This document shows, piece after piece, positions 1 through 13,074 of a stretch of 44,157 nucleotides of DNA. This DNA comes from Neelides folsomi (lineage: Eukaryota; Arthropoda; Collembola; Neelipleona; Neelidae): contig JAQGBZ010000471.1 of assembly GCA_034687125.1 (NCBI GenBank), positions 1 to 44,157 of the forward strand, given 5' to 3'. The translations under genes and the position numbers were made by a program. Every line of letters starts with the position of its first letter. Within the stretch, counting starts at the first letter, position 1. Under the pieces are notes generated by a model. It worked only from the letters and a program-made list of their open reading frames with translations, was not told the DNA's origin and did not search any database.

Positions 1-2907
1 AACTATATTTTGATTTTAACCATAAAAGGTATATTAGCAAAGAAATATCGCTAATTGGAATATTAATGCTGATTTTATACTTTTATGCGATAGGAATCAA
101 TCCGAATCAATTATAAAACATTATGTTAAATGTGACGGACTACATTTGTATTTGGCACGCGTCATTGTGGTGGTAAAGTAGAAGTATCAATTGTCATGAT
201 TTGAGCTAAAGTGGTCGGCATTAGTAGTTTTAGCAAGGGAAAAAGTGAGTTCAGCATATATCTATAATTTAAAGACTTTTACTTACCCTCTTTATAAAAT
301 AAAAAAATGATTGATGGGAGTTGAAAATTTCTTGGCAAATGAAGGCCCATAATTCCCTCAATGCTCATTTCCTTTTCTGTTATTGAAATGCAAAAGTCAG
401 AATACAAATTAAAAAAGACCTGTTTAATAGCCAACATCAAAATGAATAATATGGGAAATAATTTTCCTTCTTGCAATATACTTATTTATGCATGCAATGC
501 CAGTGAAAGCACATACCTACATATAAGCGTGTAAACGCATCTTCCTTTTTAGTCCTTTATAAACACTACGTGTAACTTGTATCAATTACAAATTCGGCGA
601 TAATTCAATTGAAGGGTGATAAATAGTAAATACTTGATGGTAAAAACGCGAGGATCTAAAGAATCCTTTATAGTTATAGTTAGTAAAAATAAAGTGATTG
701 TGATTTATAATTTGAAGTCTATAAATTTTTTCTCGTTTAATGAATCATTCTAGCTTTATTATAATGGAATTTACAAAGCTCATTTCCGTATCATGATGGA
801 CGATGTAATGCAATATAAAAATACGAGATAATAAAAATTGAAGTGCAAGTTTTTATCATTTTGAATTCACTTCATAAGGATATGAGACCTACAAAACGAA
901 GCTTTAAAATCTGCATAGGCCAAAAAAATACCTCCCATTACTGTAAAATCAAGTTAAACAAATACTAAAAAAATACTTAATGTGTCCTATATGTTACGTT
1001 TATTGAGCTTCTGTTGAAATGAATACTGCACGATTTGTGATAATAGAAATGGAAAATAAAATAAAAGAAGAATTATTGTGAGGTAATTCTGGTTGAATTT
1101 TAACCTCATCGGTCTTAATTTTTTTTTATGATCTCCTTGAAATTTTCAATAGATTAGCAGTTGGATTTATGTAAGCCTGCATTCCTTTATAGTCATTGCA
1201 TTGAAATCTTATGTCAATAAAAATATATGAATCAAGTATACTAAATTTTTAGAAAAGAAAATCATGATTTTCTTGTTAAAGGATACCAAATACAAATTTA
1301 GAGGTCAAATATAACACAAGTTTTAGAAATAAAAAATATGTAAAAGCAGTTCTTTTATGTTCTTTTTTCTAAATTAACGGAGCAGATATGATAAGAAACT
1401 TCATCTTTGCACTTCGAATGTCATGCAAAAGTCATTTATGACAATATGTATTCACATACATACATATACTATACTCAGTACATACAGGTAGTATACAGGA
1501 AGTGCATTTGCTTTCTTAACTTTGATACAAAAATTTAATCTTTTCATTGAGGATAAACTCGTGTTTTGGCCTCAATGAGGATTTCCGCAATCAGAACAAA
1601 AAAAATTGGGAAATTAAACATCAATAGGCTTAATAATTCTTTCTTCCATATTTCAGTAATTAAACGGATTCATCATTAATGAAGAAAGAAAGTGATAATT
1701 GATAAATTAGCTAGGAGAAATTTGACGCGTGAGGTTTCTCCACCTTTCCAGCCTAAACATCTGTGTGATACATTTTTCTGTACAACTTTAGATAATTGAT
1801 TTCAAATTATATGCAACATGATGAGAGTTTTGATAGATCCAACACCAATTGAGCTTACACATGTCAAACATTGAGGAATTTACCATAGGTAATAGGAGAG
1901 AATCTCAAGAACATGTTAAACGAGTTTATGAAGAGAATCTATTACCTGTCGATTAAAGACCCTCATCTTTTTGACATAGTATCCCTCCTATCATGAAATC
2001 AAGTCGGCTTCAATATATTCATATACATAAGTACTTACGAGGATTTAGGAAATATGAAGAAGGGAAAGGAGCTACTTGAAAATGAACAAATGAGTTTTCT
2101 TGTACGAGAAGAGAACAATGAAAACTAGTTATTAACCCATTAAAGTTAATGCTATTAAAATGTAATTTATTTCTTTTTATTAGATATAAAATACATTGTT
2201 CATCTTTGCCAGTGATATAAGTATAGGTATTTTTTACTCCACATATCTTGTAAATTAACAAATATGAATACTTGTGTGTATTAGTACTTAAGTTTCTCTT
2301 TAAAGAGTACGCACTAGTATATAATCTATTTGTACTTTAACTCATTTTTATTGTAACGTTATGTTTGATCAAACATCGAACTGATTATCAAGCTTTATTT
2401 TGATTTTTAATCGACGCCTTTACTTTTACTTTGGCAATATTCATTATATTATTTAGTTAGTTATACCTGGTATACAGATATTCTACACTTATATGGCATT
2501 CTGAGTAAATCGATTAAACCTATACTAATTATATTTCTATGGGTGGAATTTTCTTAATTTGCATTCTGGATAACCTAATCCGAGCCCTGACCTAAGACAA
2601 CTTTAAAAAAACCTGACTCAACCTCTTGTGGTCGGCTCTTGTCAGTTTATCTTGTCAGTTGCAAATTCATTCAAAACAATAAATATTTATATGTACATAC
2701 CATACCAATGGAATGGTACATATATGGTACATAACTGTGGAATGTGCCGGAATATAAAATCCCAGTATATTCCAAGATTTATGTAACAAGTTTAAATTTA
2801 AATTAAAGTTACAAAAAAGAGTGGTTAATAATCATTAGACAAAATGTTAGAGAGTTACCTTTAATGTCAGATGTCTCAAAAATAAATTATTTATATTTTT
2901 ATTCCAG
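1..2907. other. AT-rich upstream DNA without a recognisable gene
   Basis: This stretch is strongly AT-rich, and its open frames are short and low in complexity. I see no domain motif, RNA gene or clear transposon in it. It probably holds the promoter and non-coding 5' exon(s) of the first gene, because that gene's first coding exon is preceded by a splice acceptor (pyrimidine-rich run then CAG ending at 2907). A small local inverted repeat built from the words ATGGTAC and GTACCAT-like bases lies near 2695-2735. Confidence 0.5.
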
Positions 2908-2913
2908 AAATAA

Positions 2914-5900
2914 ATGAGTGATCGTATTTATTTATCAACAGAATTCGCTGTTTCGACTGGCCCAAGTTTTATAGCTGGTCTTGCAGTCGGTCTTGTCATC
3001 CTCGGGATCAAAGCGTTATTCGGGCCATTGATTCTCGCCCTTAAGTACATGATCCTAAGTATTTTCTTTAAAGACCTTGGTCCATTTGATTTTCTCAAGA
3101 TCTTTGCTGGGCATGGCCCTGCTCTTGGCCCAGGGTCTCTTCCTGGCTACGGTTGGGAAGAGAGCATCCTTGAGAACTATGATCCACATCACCACCATCA
3201 CGGGTTTCATCCCTACGACAATGTTCTGGACAAGAGCCAGTCAAATCACGGCAGCACGTACGCCTTCTTCCCATACGACCAAAAGAAGCAGCCGAGTCAC
3301 CACGACGAGATCCACAAACAGCCAAGCATAGGCCGAGTTCCATACACAGCCCTTAACTTTGACGGAGACGGGCGAGGACAAGAAGGGAACGGACTCAACT
3401 CGTTCAATGCAAACAGTGGCGATGGGGGCGACGTGACCCCGACGGGAACAAGCAATAATATCAACAACAATGTGGTGAAGGAACCAGAGGCTCAATATGT
3501 TCCTTCGGCCGCACTTCAAGACGAAGTTGAAAATTATGACCCGTTTTACTCTCCGCTCCTCTCTCGCATTGACTCTATTTTCGGGCATTTGGGCTTCAGT
3601 GAGGAAGGATGCAAGGAGAGAGCCGTTTGCTCAATTTACAAATTCCCTGTCAAATACGCCCCATACTCAAATCTTCTCTCTGCTCAACTCTCCAAGTAAG
3701 TTCAATTGCATTTTTATGATCCATCAAACTCGTTCTAATAAAATTTCCATATTATTCAATTACGCTTAAAGCGACTGTCAAGCATTCATAGTGCATAGGA
3801 ATGGGAGAAATAATTTTTATTAAATATATAAAAGCATCTCTACCTCTATTTTTTTATTTAAATGGAATATCGAGAATTTTTAAGTAGTTGAAATACATGA
3901 TTTAGAAATCATAGGTATGTATGATTATATTGTTATATAGATATTTATAAGGTGAGCAACTTAACCAATATTTAATATAATAGGGATGAAATGAGTAGTA
4001 GATGCACTGCATTATGAGATTTCTTTTTCGACCTCACATCCTCACTTACTCCATTTCCATACTAATGTGTAATATGATGGGTCTTGAAAATTACACAAAT
4101 GAAAGAAGCTCTTAACCTTAATCTTGAATCAAGAGTAAATTTGAAAGATCTTCTCCGACGAGTTATGTCAAAGAGTTCCCAACAAAGGATTTTAAGTATT
4201 TTACCATATGTGTATACATACTTATATGAAGTAAGATACCTAAGATCTTAGGTATATTAATATAAAATGCATAGGAATTTATTTTTTCTGTTAATCCAAA
4301 CTCATGTCAAAGAGAGCAGAAGCTTAGAATTAACCAAAACATCCCCAACCAGAATTCGCGCGTCCGGAGACATAATAATATTGGCACAAATTGCATGAGA
4401 GCTACCTGTAATTATAAATCCTCCCAGGTAGATCTTCTAATCTTCTTGTTTTCTCGCATTCATGACAGGATTTAAGTATGTATGATTCAAATTGGAATTG
4501 GGTCTTTTATGTTAAATACATACGTGTTAAGCTACATATGTAGTATGGTGATGAATAATTAATAAATCGTACATGGTAATTGGTGATTAAAAACTTGATT
4601 ATACCGATTGGGTCAAATTGTAAATGAGCGATTGAGCGCTCGCTATTTTCTTCCTTCATATTTTCCGGATATGAAACATTGTGGAGATGTTGAAGGAAGG
4701 AAAATGAATGGGTCAAATTTAAAGTAAAGTATAAAATATAAATGAATCAGAAAGTGTGCGAAGTAAATGGAATTCCTGAGAGAAACTCCCGATCATACAC
4801 TTTTTTATGTTTAACTTTTTATATGGAAATAAAAACCACTTCCAATGACTCGGACATGAGATCCATTATATGAAGTATATAGAGTATATCTCTTGCTATT
4901 AAGGTCCTTTAGAAAAAATATGGTTGAAGATGATTCTTGTGTGGAAATGGCCCACATAATTCATTTCAGAAAAAAACTCAATTTGTATTTTAAAATCAAG
5001 TTTCATGAACCACGAATTTTTTATTTTTCACTTTTCATTTAGAAAGGAAATACGTCTTTACTATGTATGACCTCTATGTCATAAATGTATGTATGTCTTT
5101 ATGTCGTAAAGAGAAGCTTCATCATTTCGTTTTCAGAAATAAATTTTTAATAAATAAGAGAACAATTAAAATATAATTGTAGAGTCATAAATATTTAAAG
5201 CAACTACTGTAAAGATAATACTTCCTTTTTATCATTTTTGGCAATTTGAATTCTCTTAAGTATCGTTTTACTGAAGAACTTTATTAGAAGCTAATAAACA
5301 GACAATGAAAATATTACAAAATAAAAATAAATATATAAGAATTTGAGAATTCGTTGGATTTTTCTACAAATACACAAATAAGCAGAGGCTTGTAATAATC
5401 TGTATGTTAGGTATTTTGATAAACCCCATAATAAACTTTTAAGTTTGTGGGTCGTGGATATTTAGTAGATTATTCTCATATTGTGTTTATGAAGTTCTGG
5501 TCGAGAGAGCAAAAGATGATTAAATTTCCTCCGATCCAACCTCGGACATTCTTACATGATGCAATGTGTGGTAATAAGAGGAAGATGGGTAAGAAAGATG
5601 AGTTTTAAATGAAGGGATTAACGGTCTAAGATCCGCTACAAAACATCATCGGAATGTCCACCTGACCCATAAAAAGGAAAGATCAAGGTGATCCTTTGAG
5701 AGTCCCACGCGTGACAATTAATTGAGACATCGCCCTCCGCCTCACGACTCATCCAAATGACTTAATGAACACTTGACGACTCTCATTTATCCAACACGCA
5801 GAAGGTGGGACGAGATCTTCCTTATCTAATGAGGAGATTCGGGAGAGATTCAAAATATACCAAAAAGGAACCTAAATTTATTATGTGGCTCATTATTAGA

Positions 5901-7366
5901 TCCCTCGGCTCTTTCACATAATGAGAGGAATTTATGATGATGAAACGACAGAGATATATGTAGAGTCCAGCCCAAATACAAATAACCACTTGTATGGTAT
6001 GAGTATAAGTATGTATCTACTATACATAATACACGTACATATATTCATACTTAAGTATGAATTTATATTTGTACTTATAAATATACTAAGTATTTATAAA
6101 TACATCAAAGGGCATTTTAATTCATTCTTTGTTTTTTGAAGATCTGAATGTGATTTGGCTATCATAATTATTGTTATTATTATTTGCATCTTCTAATGAT
6201 GAGATTTCAAATTGGGTTCACCTCTTTCTCATCTTCTTTCTTATCAACTTTTAAGTCAAACCTCAGGAATGCGAAATAGGTTAATGTCATGTAATTATAA
6301 ATAAGCTTTTAATCCTACAGATATTTTGTAAACTATTTCTAAAAGAATAGCACAAATTGTGTTTTAATAATAACAGGACAGACTTTTTATAGGTTTATAC
6401 CCAATAGTTACTTTTCTATCAAATTGTATTTAAACTCACTCACAATCAGATTAAAAATACATTCCTACTAATATGGATAGTTCCATGGGATGAAACGGTG
6501 TGTTCATTATTAGATTTGGATTGTATGTATTAATAACTTTTCATTTTACTGAGCATCCGGAAGAGTGAACTTCTAGAAAGTAAAATGAAGAATGGGGAAT
6601 ATAAAAGTAATAAAAAGGGATTCTAATTGATTTAGAAGTGGTAAAAGAATGGGATTAACTTCACATCAAGGAAATGGATTGTGTAGGGTATTTTAATACA
6701 AAAGTTTCTCATCCATTTGAGCGAATGAAGTTAACCAATTAAGAGTTTGACCGCCTTCATAATTGAAGCGGAGTGAGTGGGCCAACCTTCACCTCATTTT
6801 TTCTGTTTCAGGCACCAAAGCGAGCTTAAACGTCCCGTCACAACTTCCCCGAAGATCCTCCGCTACTTTAAATATATGAAGGCGGCGAAGGACGGCCAAG
6901 GAGCACAAAACTGCATTGAACTCTACCCTAATTGCACAAATGACACTGAAAAGCTTTCGAACCTTCCTATGGTAAAACATTCGGCTTTATCCTCAGGTTC
7001 TGGTGTGGAAATGTGTGGAATACTTGCCAACTTAAGGATAATTTGCAATTACAAATTAAAACCACCTCTGCATTTGCTTGCACGTGTTATTTACATGTGC
7101 ATGCTCATGAAATAATTGCAAATGACATTTTGTTATTAATGGCATTAATGAGTGCAACTCTGTTACTTGTTTTAATGTAAATCTCGAGTTCTGTGATGAA
7201 TCCACACTTTCCACACCTTCACATTTAAATATTAAATAATTGTTTTAAGCCATCTCTACTTTAAAATATAATTTAATTCAAGAACTATTTAATTAATGTT
7301 GCATTTTTATTTTAGGTCAAGACGTTCCAGCAACTGACAGAATTAATGGGGACTGGGTCCGGATGA
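2914..7366 (+). CDS. DM4/DM12-like four-cysteine arthropod protein (paralogue 1), three exons
   Basis: Exons are 2914-3695, 6812-6971 and 7316-7366, giving 330 residues. The ATG is fixed by context: the acceptor at 2907 is followed by stops in all three frames just before or across the start. Residues about 17-50 are two hydrophobic stretches that could sit in a membrane; no classical cleavable signal is evident. Then come a five-histidine run (DPHHHHHGFHPYD), a long polar Gly/Asn/Asp-rich linker and a C-terminal core with CKERAVC (C-x5-C), YAPYSNLL, RYFKYMKAA and NCIELYPNC (C-x6-C). This pattern is that of uncharacterised arthropod proteins close to the DM4/DM12 group; the role is unknown. 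The 3.1-kb first intron holds a GC-richer patch around 5500-5850. The family name is an inference from the cysteine pattern; the gene model is well supported. Confidence 0.72.
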
Positions 7367-9655
7367 AAATCACAATTTAATTAATTTGAAAATGATCGCA
7401 TTGGGAAAGAAGTTGTGAACTCAGCTTTAATTTGCAATCATCGGCCACATTAGCTTTAATTATTTAGCTTTAAATATAATACATGAGAGACTCGTGACGG
7501 TACGAAATTGTTTTGTTTGAACGAATGACTAATTTGTTATTAATTAATGTATGTTTTAAACAAGGCATTATTGTTGCTAATTAAATAATATTAGATTATT
7601 ACTTAAAACTAAATTATTAGATATATTAGACATAAATACAAAAAAGTTTTCTACTTTATTTGTATCTTACAAGTTATGTATGTATGGTTAGGATGTTAAA
7701 GATGTGCTTTATTTTCTATCATATTTATATATGATATAAGAGAGATTGTCAAAAATTGTATTAAAATTGCCATTGATAGATATTACGATAAATATTTAGA
7801 TTTGTTATTCATTTACGAACTTATATTTTAAGTATTACAAGCTATATTTTTGTTAAATGTTAATTTTATTTTTGTTGATTTTATTTTTGGTAAAGCAATA
7901 TTAAGTGATATTTTGTTAAAGATATATTCATGATAATTATTTATACATTACTGTTGAAAACGACATTTGAGCATTAACCATCAAAGGTTAACGAAACATT
8001 TTTTTATTTTAAATAATACATAGGAAGGGTTCGTAACGCAAACGCTACCAAATACGAAAAGTATACGGTTTATTTTAAATTGTGGTAAAAAGCAATTTAT
8101 CAAATATATTGTATTGGTTGCTACATGAGTAATTATTTTTCTAAATACATTTGAGTATTTAACTTTAAGAAAATTAATGCATATATTTACAATATATGTT
8201 ATATATACATATTTATATAATAATTGATGAATGATCAGACTAAACTTATTAGTACTATTAATTATTAATAATTTTAGATATACAGAAATACAGTCCATCA
8301 ACTGTATTAAACTTACTCTTGCCAGTTTATTAAAGTGCAAGTAGACATTTCCGTTTATCTATGCTGTGCACTTTGTATTATTAATTAATTAATTAATTTC
8401 TTAAATATAAAATATCATTGGAATTGATTACTGGTGGAAACAGTATGATTAAATTATCAATTAACTTCAAAGCTAAATATTTTCTAATAACGTTGGTACA
8501 AAGCTAGAAATTCTTTAATTTGTTAAATTCAGTAATTTTGCAATTGAATCAGATACTTAAATAATGTCGACAGTCCTAGGTAATATTATTCTATAACGAT
8601 ATGTTAAATATATACAACTAATATAATTAGTCCTTTTTGATATGTGATGAGTATACAAGTATCTACAGATAATAGAGTATGTAATTACAATTAAAGTCAA
8701 TAATATGTTTTATAACAAAGCAATATTCATTCACAATACTCATTGTCAAATGAAGTTAAAATACGATTTGCTGTTGATTATCATACGTATATTTAATCTT
8801 ACGACTTTGTACTTATTTATTTAATATATTAATTTAAATTTCCGTTTATTATTGAACAAATACAGATACACTTACATAAATATTAGGCATAATAGAAACA
8901 AATGCTTGAAAAATAATAGTAAAAAGTTCCACATATGTAATATATTTCTAGGTAAAAAGGGTTATTAAAATTTTCAAAATTATGGGTATATAAATATATA
9001 TTTATATATATATACACGTAGGATACTTATTGAAACCTACCTATAAATAATTAAATAAGAAAGTGTGTAAACTTGTATATGAAATTATTTCAGTAAAGAA
9101 TTAATTTGCCAATCTCCAGAATGTCACATTTCAAGTTTCGTTTAATATATATTAACCTCAATAACATGATTACTAAGTAGATCCTGGTTTGTTTCTTATT
9201 TACTTGATCAAAACGGTCCATTAATTACAATGTTAATTGATTGAAGAATCGAATTGTTTTAAAATATACTTTTACTTTAAAAATAAACAATCATAAAACA
9301 TAACAAAAATTTAACATTCGTTAATTCATAACATTTTTTGCATATTAAAATTCATTCAAAAATGTAAAGTAAAGAACGCCAAAATATAATTAATTAGTTT
9401 TCTAGAAACTATAAACATATCAAATGTATATAGTAGATAATTTAAAAGAAATAAGATCGTTTTTAAGTTAAAATGAGACATTTAATAAATACCATAGTCC
9501 ATTTATTCAGTAGAAGTTCTGCAGCATATTTGTAGTTAAAATGTAACAATACTACTTAGAAAAATAATTTAATACTTGTATTTGAATATACAAAACCTAC
9601 ATATACATATGTTTATCTGTGTATAAGATACATAAATACATAAATGTTTACATAT
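7367..9655. other. AT-rich intergenic DNA
   Basis: Very AT-rich sequence between the first gene and the transposon remnant. The longest frame (7981-8340, minus) is Ile/Asn/Tyr-rich and looks like chance. I see only simple A/T runs and TATATA-type tracts, for example around 8990-9015. No RNA gene or coding motif was recognised. Confidence 0.5.
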
Positions 9656-9656
9656 T

Positions 9657-11103
9657 GGGTGGAGACTATCTGGTTGGAGGGTTAAGGAGGTTTAAATGAA
9701 TTTAGTTAAACCCACTTACTACCGGACCACAGAGGAGAATGTAAATGGTTTGGTCTTACCTTCCCTTTTCATTTTCTGTCGCGTTCAATCTTTCGCTGAT
9801 GATATGCGCTTTGCTTTTTAATTATTATGGTTAAAGGAAAGTCCACACATTCTGAATTAATAAATTTGATTAGTAGAGAATAAAACAGCTAAAGTTATAT
9901 ACCAAATGGAAAAGTGTCAGTGAATATTAAATGGAAAATAAAGGAAGGTAAAGAGCCCAACCAATTTTACATTCTCCTCTGCGGTCCGGTAGTAAGCAAA
10001 AATTAAACCGCCTTAAGTCGGGAATAAAATTCTGGTCTATATGTGGTTTAGTCTTAAATCAGAAATCTGGTTTAACTTTTATTTAGCTTAAACCAGGCTT
10101 TACTTTATATGCGGATAAACGAAGCCCAAATTCTAATTGCATCCATGTGTTTTCTCATATTTCTAGCCCGCCACCTCTTGTTTCTCTCCCATACACACTT
10201 CATACTCTCGACCTCGATGTCACACTCATTCTCATTTACGCATCTCAATGCCAATTACATTATGTTTAAATTCTTCCAATTTCTAAATATGAGTAAATCA
10301 CAATTAAAAGTATTTTGCTAATAACAAACTGTAGTTTTAGGGAAACTTTGAATGGAGATTTTACTTTTAGTAAATGATAAAAGTAAGTAATAAAATACTT
10401 TAATGTACTTGTGACTTTGAGAGATTCTTCACTGATTGATGTTTCCTCTGTTGTATTTATAAATACAGTGCGATAAAATGGGAATCATAGGGTAAACATG
10501 CAATGCATTAAAAATATATGAAAACTTTTTTAAACCATACGGCTTTATAGAAATTTTTGTGATTTCCAATAGAAGTCAGTCAAGTATTTATATTTTAAAG
10601 GATTGAATGGACTAATTAAATTCTATTTAACTTCAAATGCATATTAAAGTAATATTAATTGGTATACAATGGTAAGCAGACTCTTATGAAAGGAGTGAAT
10701 TTGTGAATTCTTCACTCGAGTTTTCACAGCAAACTGGAATTTTCACAGAGAGCCGGTGTTTTCACAAAACAAAATTGGGCTACAACGTTTATCACTTTTC
10801 GTTTAATAATAGTTAAAATTGGATAAAACTCCTTTAAAAGATATAATTTGTAAATATGAACTGGTGTAGTAATATGGGAAAATGAATTTAATCCTGCTTA
10901 AACCTGCTCAGGAGCGAGAATAAGAAATCAGCTTAAAATTTATATTTAAGCCAGCTTAAACATAGACCAGAAATCAGTTAAACTCATCTTAACTCAAATT
11001 CTGGACTATGTGTGCTTGAACTCATTTTGACATAGTCTGAAATTGGTTTAGCTTTAAGCATGCTTCCTCTAAACCTCTCTAACTCTCCACATAGTCTCCG
11101 CCC
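9657..11103. mobile_element. Eroded DNA transposon / MITE with terminal and nested inverted repeats
   Basis: The left end, GGGTGGAGACTAT at 9657, is matched by the right end, ATAGTCTCCGCCC ending at 11103. Similarity continues inward for about 40 bases through GAGGTTTA and a TTTAGTTAAACC/AAAGCTAAACC segment. Both ends are flanked by ATT (9654-9656 and 11104-11106), which fits a 3-base target duplication as made by Harbinger/PIF elements. Inside is a second inverted repeat: 9715-9746 against 9966-9996, about 30 bases nearly perfect. Further degraded motifs (CTGGTCTATATGTGG, AGACCAGAAATCAG) recur in both orientations. There is no transposase frame; the only open frame (10109-10321, plus) shows no recognisable motif. 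It is therefore a non-autonomous or dead element. The superfamily is tentative. Confidence 0.7.
9715..9996. repeat. Inner inverted repeat pair inside the transposon remnant
   Basis: CTTACTACCGGACCACAGAG at 9715, continuing to about 9746, reappears as its reverse complement at 9966-9996 with one clear mismatch (A versus G after GGACC). The arms are about 220 bases apart. They may be the ends of a second short element inserted in the larger one, or the subterminal binding repeats of the same element. Confidence 0.75.
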
Positions 11104-11645
11104 ATTGTGAATATACCTAAGTTAAATGTAAATAAGGTAAAATAGATATTAGGACATATTTGCCTATGTTTTAGATCTAGAGGCAAAATGAGGCAAAATG
11201 AGAAAAAGAGAACAAGTTCCTTTCTTTTCGCCTGTTAGCTTTTGTACTTTTTATACAATTTACGAAGCACTTGAATCTATAATGTCAAAAGGATATAATT
11301 AATTAGGATATAATAAAATTCTGAGACAACTTTAAATTATATTTATCGAGTTCATTTTATAAATTTATTGCCTTTATTTATTTGTATACATATTTAAACT
11401 CCTTAAATTATCAATCAGTAATGTTATAAAAGATGGCAAATGCAATGCAAATATTAGGTATAGAAGTGTAGATAGATGAACTCTCTTATATTAAACATTT
11501 TCATATTGTAAATACTATAATATATTTATATTCATATTTTAATTATTTATGCTATGTATTAGATCCAAATAATTAATCAAATTTTAAAAATTTATTTGAT
11601 AATTTTGTCATTTTTAGAGTATACCATACATAGTTCAAGTAGAGT

Positions 11646-13027
11646 ATGCATAAAAGTTATATTATGAATAAATTAATTGCAAAAGAACTCAACAGTGTTT
11701 CAGCTGCTTTTAGAGATAATGGTAAGTATTGTTGTATAGCATATTGGTAATTAGCACAAAATATATTATATGCTCGTTATAGTAATTGACAATTCTATTA
11801 TTTATAAGTTCACTAACACTCTGATTTATATCCAGACTTATTCAAAACTTTTAAATTCTAATTAGCGTAAAATGCGCTAATAAACAAACTGTTGTATGTT
11901 GTAAATATCTGTAAATACTAGGTGTAATTTTAACACTTCGGTAAAATATGCGTAAAGGTTCGAAGAAGTAAATGACTCAAGATGGTTTTGATCAGTTTAA
12001 TAACGCAGGTGTAACACCCGTGTAATCCAAAAATCTTGTCAGAACTTTTTTCAAATTTTAACTATCTACCAATAATTACTAAATACTATGAAACTTCAAT
12101 CTCCATTATTTCATCAAGGTAACTTTTCCCAAATTTTATATTCAATTGATATTCGTTAAAAATATAATGAATCTAATAATCTTTTTCAATTTTGGTATTC
12201 CTTGTTATTTGCAGGGTTAATAAGTCTCCTCAAATACAAATTAAAAACAATTTTTTTAATTTTTTTAACACTTCAACTATTCACTGATGTCACAAGCGAG
12301 GGGCTAAAAAGACAAAAGCGCTTTATTTATTTCAATTCAGCTTCTCCTATTGACATTGGTAATTTTGTCAATTTTAATTTATAATCTAAAACTTTCCCGA
12401 TATATTATATACTTACACCACTAACATATTACATTATATGATAAGTTCTTTTTCAATTGTTAATAATAATGACAGAGGACTTATATAATATTATATTGGG
12501 ACTGAACTCAAGTTCAAATGATTAGACATACCCAGAGAAGTCATATATATTTTATATGGAGGTAAAATTATTTTAAGAAACAAGTAGCAAATAAGAATGA
12601 ATCTTGTAAGGCCGACAAACACCAATTCGGGTAGTTGAAGAGAAATTGGAGGTAAATAAGAAGGAAAAGTATTTTCGGTGAGGATCCTCTTTTATAGAAA
12701 GAACGTCTATTTCTGTTCCTATGTCATTTACTACTAAATACACGAACCTCCATGTCAATAAATTCGGACTGACCATAAAAAATGTCATCGTGTCTGTCGG
12801 GTGAGGGAATTGTAAAAGGTAGACAGGAGAGAAATGGAGGAACTAAAGGCCGTCTCCTTAACCATTATCTTCCACTATATATTGTATTATATATAAACTA
12901 TACATATGTCCCCCACTTTGATTTTATTACGCTTCCCATTCAGATCCCGAGGGTCGGGAAATGAATTGGAGGTGATTTTCCCCATTTTCCCTCTTTGGCC
13001 ATACATAAGAGTGATATTAGATATCTC

Positions 13028-13074
<47 letters not shown>

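Noticed and set aside
7981..8340. 119-codon minus-strand frame
   Set aside because: Ile/Asn/Tyr/Phe-rich translation of AT-rich DNA, no motif, no GC rise as seen in real exons here.
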